DNA from: Sphingobacterium humi
GTDB lineage: Bacteria; Bacteroidota; Bacteroidia; Sphingobacteriales; Sphingobacteriaceae
Assembly: GCF_009768885.1 (NCBI RefSeq)
Contig: NZ_WSQA01000002.1
Coordinates: 310,001 to 374,000 of the forward strand
Reading direction: 5' to 3'
DNA length: 64,000 nucleotides
Shown: in pieces, positions 18,989-27,545 of the stretch
How the letters are laid out: each line of letters begins with the position of its first letter
Position numbering within the stretch: the first letter of the stretch is position 1
Program-made: the position numbers and the translations under genes
Notes under the pieces: model-generated
The model's input: the letters and a program-made list of their open reading frames with translations, nothing else
What the model was told of the DNA's origin: nothing
Databases searched by the model: none

Positions 18989-19101
18989 GCTGCTGTTGAA
19001 AAATTATACAGGTAAAGAATTTCCAGTAAATAAATCTGCGTTTAAACAAATTGGTTATCTTCTCTATAGGCAGATCGAAGCTACTATAAAATTACAAAAT
19101 T

Positions 19102-19424
19102 TCCTATATTTAATAATTAATTAATAGCAACATAATTAATACTTCCTCCTTCGAAATCCCCTCTTCAGCAAGCCTTCCTTCAGAAACTTCAGTATCATGG
19201 CTTTCTTATTCCGCACTGTCTTTTCTGCAATCCCTAACCGAAATGCAATCTCCTCATTCTTATAGCCTTTTAAGTATAATTTAAACAGCACGTAGGCATC
19301 CTTCCCAAAACCATCCAGAACCTCTTTAACGGTTTGGTTTAAAAAATAAAGACGTGCCTTATAGTCGGTTGTATTCTTGGTATACAAATCAAATAAGTCG
19401 TCTAAATGATCAATATAGAAAATA
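19102..19424. repeat. direct repeat copy A (3' end of an ECF sigma gene)
   Basis: About 323 bases, near-identical (roughly 95 percent, with one 4-base indel near its left end) to 21016-21334. The two copies bracket the TlpA-like gene. Similarity begins at TCCTATATTTAATAATTA in the intergenic DNA and stops abruptly at GAAAATA, inside the sigma region 2/4 linker. Confidence 0.85.
19136..19424 (-). pseudogene. fragment of an ECF sigma factor gene (region 4 only)
   Basis: The frame encodes the last roughly 95 residues of the complete sigma factor at 21046-21618 with few substitutions (RLYFLNQTVKEVLDGFGKDAY, EEIAFRLGIAEKTVRNKKAM, LLKRGFRRRKY). Region 2 is missing. The frame meets TAG just upstream of the repeat boundary and has no ATG or plausible ribosome binding site; a TTG at 19385-19387 is the only nearby start. 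A functional product is unlikely, although a lone region-4 DNA-binding fragment cannot be excluded. Confidence 0.75.
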
Positions 19425-19446
19425 AAACCCTACATTTTTAAATGTC

Positions 19447-20886
19447 TTAAAGACAAGACCCTATCCAGCTATCAAGGGTTTTATAGAGTTCTTTCGGAAA
19501 GGTTTCTGAATATTTAATTGTACCGTTTCTATCGACCAACATATAATGCGGAATTGCATTCATCTTATTTCTTTCGAAAATTAATTTAAGCTGCGCTTCT
19601 GTGATATAATAATGCTCTCCAGACAATTTTTCTGTATAACTTTTCCATAAATCATAATTCGAAGTTTCATCAGTTAGATATAGGAAAATGACATCTTTGT
19701 TGTCTTTATATTTTTCCTTAAGGGGTTTTATTGTTTCAAATGAGGTAATACAAGGTCCACACCAAGTCGCCCAATAATCTATTAATATTACCTTATTTTT
19801 GTATTTAGAAACAATACTATTGAATACATCGTCGTTTTTAGCATCAAACGGCAGATAATTAATATTTTTAGAAATTGGCACAGACGAATTGAGATCACTT
19901 TTGCGAATAAGAAATGTCTTATACATATTGCTATCGAAATAACTTAAAATGTCAAATTGTTGAATAGGCGAAAAGGTTCGACCACCAACCAATTGTTCTA
20001 AATATGCAACTGCGATTAAGTGTTCAAAAAAATCTTTCCTGTATTTACCCAAACTATTTCCAAATATTTTATCCAAATAGTCCTGGTACTTATATGGACC
20101 GACCTCTACTATATTTGGTAGATTAAGAATAGAATCATTTAACAATTTCCTAAAAACAATTTCCGACATTGGTCTATTCATGTTAAATAAACCCGCTCTA
20201 TTTTGGAAAATTGTTCGATAAAATGCAAATCTATTTTCTTGCATAGCGTCTTTAGTTAACACCTCAGTCATACCCATCGCATATGTCATCTCTGAAATAT
20301 CAATCACTTCCTTTCCTACCGAACGAACCATCGGATCATCTGCAATTGAATATAAATAATTATTCTTTTTAGCCGTTCTTTCCCTGATGTACTCCACTAA
20401 TTCGTTTACATTTTTTAAATTAAAATTCTTCCTAGACCATGTATCCACTTCCTTATTGATAAAAAAGATATTCTTCATAATTTTTGCATACTGATCTGAA
20501 TTGAGAAACAGCGTTTTATAGTCGCCATAATATTCCACTTTAACTTTATTGTTCATATCGAAAACAACTTTTATTGTATCGGTTTTATTGGGTTCTATAT
20601 AGGAAGAAAAATACTCTTTATTTAAAGTCAGAAAATAATTTGATATAACTGGATTAAGGAAGGCCGAGTAATAAGTAGAATCGTTTAATTTTTCTAGTTT
20701 CAATAAACTTTGCCCTTCGAGCGCATTTCCCCTTCCAAATGCCTCTGGGCTAAAATTCTTCGGATAACTTCCCCGTAATTGAAATAAAATAGTACTGTAG
20801 CTAATTTCTTCCTTTTTTTGCCCTATCGCTTGTTGGGAACCTAAGAAGTAAAAACATAAAGTTAAAGTAAGGAAAAAGAATTTCAT
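19447..20886 (-). CDS. exported TlpA-like thioredoxin-fold protein
   Basis: A 479-residue protein with a signal peptide (residues 1-22, cleaved before QKKEE) and a C-terminal thioredoxin domain of about 140 residues. The redox motif is WCGPC near residues 373-377 in VILIDYWATWCGPCI, followed by LKEKYKDNKDVIFLYLT and the cis-proline segment NAIPHYMLVDRNG. The 340-residue N-terminal part is alpha-helical and typical of the large Bacteroidota TlpA/AhpC-TSA lipoprotein-like proteins, of unknown function. It probably acts as a periplasmic disulfide reductase. It is AT-rich, lies between two copies of a sigma gene 3' end, and follows the intact sigma gene on the same strand. Confidence 0.85.
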   Translation of the reverse strand: MKFFFLTLTLCFYFLGSQQAIGQKKEEISYSTILFQLRGSYPKNFSPEAFGRGNALEGQSLLKLEKLNDSTYYSAFLNPVISNYFLTLNKEYFSSYIEPNKTDTIKVVFDMNNKVKVEYYGDYKTLFLNSDQYAKIMKNIFFINKEVDTWSRKNFNLKNVNELVEYIRERTAKKNNYLYSIADDPMVRSVGKEVIDISEMTYAMGMTEVLTKDAMQENRFAFYRTIFQNRAGLFNMNRPMSEIVFRKLLNDSILNLPNIVEVGPYKYQDYLDKIFGNSLGKYRKDFFEHLIAVAYLEQLVGGRTFSPIQQFDILSYFDSNMYKTFLIRKSDLNSSVPISKNINYLPFDAKNDDVFNSIVSKYKNKVILIDYWATWCGPCITSFETIKPLKEKYKDNKDVIFLYLTDETSNYDLWKSYTEKLSGEHYYITEAQLKLIFERNKMNAIPHYMLVDRNGTIKYSETFPKELYKTLDSWIGSCL

Positions 20887-21015
20887 AATTATTAAGTTAC
20901 AGGTAGACTAGACTATACGAATACAATATAGCATTTTTTGAAAACGATAAAATGAAAAACAACACTTCGCTTTTACTTCTTTTAATTTTAGAAAGATTTA
21001 AAGAATTACATAAAA

Positions 21016-21334
21016 TCCTATATTTAATAATTAATAGCAACATAATTAAATCTTCCTCCTCCGAAATCCCCTTTTCAGCAAGCCTTCCTTCAGAAACTTT
21101 AGTATCATGGCTTTCTTATTCCGCACGGTCTTTTCCGCAATCCCTAACCGAAATGCAATCTCCTCATTCTTATAGCCTTTTAAGTATAATTTAAAAAGCA
21201 GGTAGGCATCCTTCCCAAAACCATCCAGCACTTCTTTAACGGATTGGTTTAAAAAATAAAGACGTGCCTTATAGTCGGTTGTATTCTTGGTATACAAATC
21301 AAATAAGTCGTCTAAATGATCAATATAGAAAATA
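21016..21334. repeat. direct repeat copy B (inside the intact ECF sigma gene)
   Basis: About 319 bases matching 19102-19424. Here the repeat covers the 3' half of the complete sigma gene plus about 30 bases downstream, so this is the presumed source copy. Confidence 0.85.
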
Positions 21335-21618
21335 GCGTTATTGCTTTTCATTAATTGGTCGTAAATTCTATTTTTTAGGGCACCGTAGATATAATTTGAA
21401 AAGCGGAGCTGTATGCGAATGGAATCTCTCTTCAACCACAGGTTACTGAACACATCGTGCACACAATCGGCAGCAAGCTCTACGGTCAACTTTTTACTGG
21501 CATAGCTGGTTAAGGGCATAACATAGGCTTTATACAAGCAGGCAAAGGCCTGATGATCACCTTTTTTCACAAGCTGGAAAAGATCTTCCTCCGAAAGATC
21601 TTCATAACAATGAGACAT
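21046..21618 (-). CDS. ECF sigma-70 factor (Bacteroidota family), no linked FecR
   Basis: 190 residues with a complete region 2 (FQLVKKGDHQAFACLYKAYV, AADCVHDVFSNLWLKRDSI, FSNYIYGALKNRIYDQL) and region 4 (DAYLLFKLYLKGYKNEEIAFRLGIAEKTVRN is split here only for length: the helix-turn-helix is EEIAFRLGIAEKTVRN). Unlike the two FecI-like sigmas of the window it has no hydrophobic tail (ends RGFRRRKI) and no anti-sigma neighbour. It is divergent from the small-protein/fimbrillin pair across 284 bases and precedes the TlpA-like gene on its own strand, so either could be a target; this is inference from position only. Confidence 0.9.
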   Translation of the reverse strand: MSHCYEDLSEEDLFQLVKKGDHQAFACLYKAYVMPLTSYASKKLTVELAADCVHDVFSNLWLKRDSIRIQLRFSNYIYGALKNRIYDQLMKSNNAIFYIDHLDDLFDLYTKNTTDYKARLYFLNQSVKEVLDGFGKDAYLLFKLYLKGYKNEEIAFRLGIAEKTVRNKKAMILKFLKEGLLKRGFRRRKI

Positions 21619-21759
21619 GACAAATGTATTAACAACCGTAATTCTTCCAGCTTAGAACTACGACTCTCCTTAAATTATTTATTAATACGATAGTGTAATC
21701 AGTGATTAATTTTCAATCGAATGTATAAGTAATAATTCATCAAAATAACATAAGGTTTA

Positions 21760-21807
21760 TTTTATGTAGTACAAAACCTACATAAAAACAAGCGTTAACT
21801 TGTTTTT
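21760..21807 (+). promoter_or_regulatory. two consecutive hairpins in the leader of the fimbrillin unit
   Basis: The first is a perfect 10-bp stem (TTTTATGTAG / CTACATAAAA, 8-nt loop, 21760-21787). Directly after it comes a 7-bp stem (AAACAAG / CTTGTTT, 6-nt loop) ending in a T-run (21786-21807), which looks like an intrinsic terminator pointing rightward. They lie about 100 bases before the first start codon of the rightward unit, within the 284-base gap between the divergent genes, where no other feature was recognised. Confidence 0.4.
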
Positions 21808-21902
21808 AATTAATTGTCATTTTCCACCGGGACAAAGCACTTACCAAAGGAGTCTATCCTAGTAGAATCATAACAATAAAACACTACCTAACATAAAAAT
21901 TA

Positions 21903-22079
21903 ATGATGTCTAAAAACAAAAAACGAAGTTATCACAGCCCCAAAATTTACAAAGTAGAAATTGAGATGGAACAGGGCATTGCTGCAGGCTCCAATGTTTC
22001 CTTAGGTGGCGACAGCACAGGTGAACCCGGAATTAAAGAACAGCCTTTGGAAGAAAATATTTTTGAAATTGAATTTTAG
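21903..22079 (+). CDS. 58-residue small protein preceding fimbrillin gene
   Basis: A short gene with two ATGs in tandem (21903 and 21906) and its stop at 22077-22079, 17 bases before the lipoprotein gene. The product has a basic N-terminus (MMSKNKKRSYHSPKIYKVE), then EIEMEQGIAAGSNVSLGG and an acidic C-terminus ending IFEIEF. There is no signal peptide. Its coding nature is supported by clean spacing, no internal stops and the characteristic EMEQGIAAGS core, which I recall from similar unannotated small genes ahead of fimbrillin-type lipoproteins in Sphingobacteriaceae; that recollection needs a database check. The function is unknown. Confidence 0.7.
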   Translation: MMSKNKKRSYHSPKIYKVEIEMEQGIAAGSNVSLGGDSTGEPGIKEQPLEENIFEIEF

Positions 22080-22096
22080 ATCCTCTTACACTCATC

Positions 22097-23683
22097 ATGA
22101 AAATCATAACAACAGCTTTAAATCTTTCTTTCAAACCTATTATGCTAACCTTGTTGCTTAGCATCATCGTATTCAGTGCCTGTAAACAGGAAGATAATTC
22201 CCCAACAAGTAAGGACCCATCCAAGGTCAGCTTGCAAGTCATCGGCATTAAAGAACAAAATTTAGGAAGCAAACTACGAACTGCACAATCTGCCAAAGGC
22301 ATGACCGCAAGATCAGCAAAGGCTATAGATTTAACAAGCAGCATTGACCTAGGCGGTTTTTCCATAGCGGTCATGGCTGGGACGGGGGCCGTTGCGCCCG
22401 CAAATCCATCTGCAAAGCTGGCAAAAGCAGCTCCAGTAGCTTTCTTAAATGGAAACAGCAGCATGGAGCACGGAAAAAAATATAGGATCCTTTTCTATCA
22501 ACTCAGTGGCGGCCAAGAAATATACCGAGAGACGGCCGAGATAACCAGCTCTAGCAGTCGTTTTGAAGTTACCCTCGTCAAAAACACGCCTTATAATTGG
22601 TATGCCTATTCTTACGACGATGTGCAAAGCATTCCTTTGCCTGCGGATTTGCAACAGCCTGAAATTCCAACAAAAACAGATGCCCCCTTGTTATTTGCCC
22701 GTGGGACGATTACACCCACTGAATTTGGTAACAATAACATAAACATCGAATTTGAACATCAAATCGCAAAAATTGAAGCGAAGTTGGATGCTTCCGAGGT
22801 GTTTGCCAATTACATCCTCAACCTATCGGCATCTTTTGTTCAAGTACCTGTGACAAGCCATTATTTTTCATTGAAAAATGCCAGCATAACCGGAAATCCA
22901 ATAAGCGCCAGCAACATCGATGTACCTATTGATTTCGTCAATGACTGGTCTACCGTTGTGAAATTATCAACAAATAACATTTACACCACCTCTGCTTTTG
23001 CCTCTATGCAAATAGAAATACAACAGCTTGTAATAGATAAAACCGGCCAATCCATCAGCTTAATTGAGCCTACATCGCCTGTGATGGCAGAAATACCAGG
23101 CTTTACCAACGATATCACAACCAAGAAACGCGGGAAAATCATGGTTAAATACAAAGGTGGAATTATCGGTACGCTGGAATGGGCCGAAGGGGAACTGTAC
23201 TATGATGGCACCGACCCCAATGGCCATCTATATAAAATATCTGAAGTATTCACTGCAAAAACCGAACACGCTTGCAATTTCTATTGGAACTGGAATTCCT
23301 TACTGCCACGGCCTCAAACCGGGACGATCACCAGCAGACCTGGCGACCCTTGCGGAGAAGTATTACCGAAAAATACCTGGAGAACACCAACGCAGGCTGA
23401 ATTCAGCACCTTAAATGTGGCAACAGCATCAAATGGCGCCATTTCTTTTGATACCAATGATGGCGAGAAACTTTACTTCCACCAAGGCGGCCGTGATAAA
23501 CACAGCACCTGCAATGTTTATATGCATGGCGATGGCTCGTATTGGACATCAGCAGCTACGAAAACCTTATCCGCTCCAACCTTTGAAGTGAAATCCACCG
23601 GAGGCGCAAACTATGGAAGTACTAACATCAGTAAGGAATGGCGGAAGTATGGCTTGCTAGTAAAATGCGTTAGAAACCGATAA
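22097..23683 (+). CDS. fimbrillin-like (Mfa-type) surface lipoprotein
   Basis: A 528-residue exported lipoprotein with lipobox VFSAC (Cys29) followed by KQEDNSP. The N-terminal 330 residues show the fimbrillin pattern: HGKKYRILFYQ, RFEVTLVKNTPYNWYAYSY, PLLFARGTITP and INIEFEHQIAKIEAKLDAS. The C-terminal 140 residues form a FISUMP-like/C-type-lectin-like domain (NFYWNWNSLLP, PCGEVLPKNTWRTPTQAEF, YWTSAATKT, KYGLLVKCVRN). This fits a surface fibre or adhesin component. It is translated from the same unit as the preceding 58-residue gene. An anti-sense frame covering its 5' part is not considered real. Confidence 0.85.
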   Translation: MKIITTALNLSFKPIMLTLLLSIIVFSACKQEDNSPTSKDPSKVSLQVIGIKEQNLGSKLRTAQSAKGMTARSAKAIDLTSSIDLGGFSIAVMAGTGAVAPANPSAKLAKAAPVAFLNGNSSMEHGKKYRILFYQLSGGQEIYRETAEITSSSSRFEVTLVKNTPYNWYAYSYDDVQSIPLPADLQQPEIPTKTDAPLLFARGTITPTEFGNNNINIEFEHQIAKIEAKLDASEVFANYILNLSASFVQVPVTSHYFSLKNASITGNPISASNIDVPIDFVNDWSTVVKLSTNNIYTTSAFASMQIEIQQLVIDKTGQSISLIEPTSPVMAEIPGFTNDITTKKRGKIMVKYKGGIIGTLEWAEGELYYDGTDPNGHLYKISEVFTAKTEHACNFYWNWNSLLPRPQTGTITSRPGDPCGEVLPKNTWRTPTQAEFSTLNVATASNGAISFDTNDGEKLYFHQGGRDKHSTCNVYMHGDGSYWTSAATKTLSAPTFEVKSTGGANYGSTNISKEWRKYGLLVKCVRNR

Positions 23684-23684
23684 G

Positions 23685-24045
23685 GGGGGGATTGTTTTGA
23701 GCGGTTTGTTATTGTGCTGTCTTCGCGCTGTCATCGTGCTGTCATCGTGCTGTCATCGTGAGCGGAGTCGAACGACTGGTACGTCAGTGCGATCAATTAT
23801 GCTTAACACCTTTATTAACAATATTTTACAAAAACATGTCACTGTAGTTTAACTGAACGACTGTATTGACGTACCAGTCGTTCGACTCCGCTCACGATGA
23901 CAATACTTGCTACATCGTAGTACAAATCGATGAGAAAGCGATGACAAAGCGCTTACAGCAAGACATCAAATAGACGTCCCCCCTTTCTCTCCCCTTGCTC
24001 TCCCCTTTCTCACCCGTATCAATCCCCTTTGCAAAGGGGGCAACA
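23685..24045. repeat. composite palindromic repeat, copy 1
   Basis: This fills nearly all of the 444-base gap between the fimbrillin and barstar genes. It starts at a G-run, contains a tandem 11-bp repeat (23716-23759) and a perfect 35-bp inverted repeat (arms 23752-23786 and 23867-23901, 80-base loop), and ends in a pyrimidine-rich tract with a 37-base stretch (24002-24038) identical to copy 2 at 46789-46825. The tail contains the palindrome CCCCTTTGCAAAGGGG. No coding sequence is seen in it. Confidence 0.85.
23716..23759. repeat. tandem 11-bp repeat (4 units)
   Basis: One variant unit (GCTGTCTTCGC) is followed by three identical units of GCTGTCATCGT, running directly into the left arm of the palindrome, whose first bases GTCATCGT are part of the last unit. 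Confidence 0.85.
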
Positions 24046-24127
24046 AGGGGAAAGATAAGCCATTGCAAAAGGCTAAATAAAGTCGAAATCAATACACTTT
24101 GGTTTGTTTTTTGCACCGACTTCTATC

Positions 24128-24520
24128 ATGAAGAAGGAAATTGTAATTGACGGCAGCCGCATCAGCGATAAAAAGACCCTATTCGAGGAGTTGAATCGCA
24201 AATTTATGCAAGGTGAAGACTGGGAAATTGGCGAAAGTTTGGACGCCTTTAATGATATTCTTTATGGCGGCGTGGGTGTGATTAAAGGGAATGAGCCTAT
24301 TCTGCTTACCTGGAAGAATTTTGAAGAAAGCGCAGCGCAGCTGGGCCGGGAGTTCACCATCGACTTCTATCAACAAAAACTACAGCATCCCGAATTATTT
24401 GACGCAACTATCATCCAGGAACGGCTAGATGAGCTCCGTAATAATAAAGGGCAAACCTATATAGAAATCATTTTGGAAATGATTGCCGAACATCGGCAAA
24501 TTGAATTTGTAAAAGCCTAA
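24128..24520 (+). CDS. barstar family protein (ribonuclease inhibitor fold)
   Basis: 130 residues from the ATG at 24128; a longer in-frame start at 24104 would add MFFAPTSI and is less likely because MKKEIVIDGSRISDKKTLFEEL is the typical barstar N-terminus. The inhibitory-helix region DWEIGESLDAFNDILYGG corresponds to the barnase-binding segment of barstar (pattern NLDALWDCL in the Bacillus protein). The C-terminal 40 residues extend beyond classical barstar (about 90 residues). No barnase-like or polymorphic-toxin gene lies nearby, so it is an orphan immunity protein or has another partner. The protein is cytosolic and acidic. Confidence 0.85.
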   Translation: MKKEIVIDGSRISDKKTLFEELNRKFMQGEDWEIGESLDAFNDILYGGVGVIKGNEPILLTWKNFEESAAQLGREFTIDFYQQKLQHPELFDATIIQERLDELRNNKGQTYIEIILEMIAEHRQIEFVKA

Positions 24521-24570
24521 TCCTTCGCCTCCCCCAGGCGATATGCCTTGATTTGCAATAAATCAAGCTT

Positions 24571-24618
24571 ATAGACATTCTCTATTTTACATCTAAAATA
24601 TCAATAGACATTTTCTAT
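24571..24618 (+). promoter_or_regulatory. candidate OxyR-type operator upstream of katG
   Basis: Two copies of ATAG-N7-CTAT, at 24571-24585 (ATAGACATTCTCTAT) and 24604-24618 (ATAGACATTTTCTAT), differ at one base. Each matches the half-operator of the enterobacterial OxyR consensus. Their repeat distance is 33 bases, one helical turn longer than the canonical 22. They lie 150-200 bases before katG and after the barstar stop. Confidence 0.6.
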
Positions 24619-24729
24619 ACTTTAAGCGGTATTTATAACCATTCTTTACATTCTTTTTGGTACTTTTAGAATAAGATAAATAACAGCGCGCTTTTCACCT
24701 ATATATCTTACTTATAATCAGCAAAATAA

Positions 24730-27051
<2,322 letters not shown>

Positions 27052-27077
27052 TAGCTTAGCAAAGCAGCTACATAAAC

Positions 27078-27106
27078 AAAGGAGATGCATTGTGCATCTC
27101 CTTTTT
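27078..27106 (+). terminator. katG terminator
   Basis: A perfect 12-bp stem AAAGGAGATGCA / TGCATCTCCTTT with a 3-nt loop and a following T-run, 27 bases after the katG stop. Confidence 0.9.
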
Positions 27107-27135
27107 ATTTATTATATCTTATTGATGGACTGCCC

Positions 27136-27525
27136 TTAAGCCGGAATTAACTCGATAAAGACTTCGCCTCCTTGCAGATCGTAATAACAGCAGGTGCGAG
27201 CTAACAAATCAACCTTCCAAGAAGCGATGCCTTGTGCTGCACACATTTGAATGAAGTAAGGAAAATCGCTCTTCCCTTCCTGGTGTTCCTTAAGCTCCCG
27301 CTGAAACTGTATAGCATTCACCGCAGGAGCAATATTGATTTCCTCGTATTTTGCCACTGAACTAACTTGAAAGCCTTCATTTCCGATATACGTTTCTCGA
27401 CTAGAGCTAACCTCAAAGGTGAAGGCAATGACGCCTAGCTGCTTGATATCGTGCAGGTAGGCCGGAAAATCTGCTCCTGTTTGCACCTTAGCTTGGGCCG
27501 CTTCTATTTGACTTATTGTAAACAT
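27136..27525 (-). CDS. DUF1398 family protein
   Basis: 129 residues, cytosolic. It begins MFTISQIEAAQAKVQTGADF and has the pattern PAYLHDIKQLGVIAFTFEV, then GFQVSSVAKYEEI and FPYFIQMCAAQGIASWKVDL, as in the DUF1398 family (often found in phage-like or stress contexts, function unknown). It follows cstA by about 20 bases on the same strand and may be cotranscribed with it. It is convergent with katG across the katG terminator. Confidence 0.8.
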   Translation of the reverse strand: MFTISQIEAAQAKVQTGADFPAYLHDIKQLGVIAFTFEVSSSRETYIGNEGFQVSSVAKYEEINIAPAVNAIQFQRELKEHQEGKSDFPYFIQMCAAQGIASWKVDLLARTCCYYDLQGGEVFIELIPA

Positions 27526-27545
27526 AAATAATTATATATTAATAG

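Noticed and set aside
22033..22464. Long minus-strand reading frame opposite the fimbrillin-like gene
   Set aside because: It lies in antisense to a well-supported lipoprotein gene, has low-complexity Ala-rich sequence and no family signature; it is a shadow frame.
23716..23759. Possible CRISPR-like short repeats
   Set aside because: The units are adjacent without spacers and there are no cas genes; it is a simple tandem repeat.
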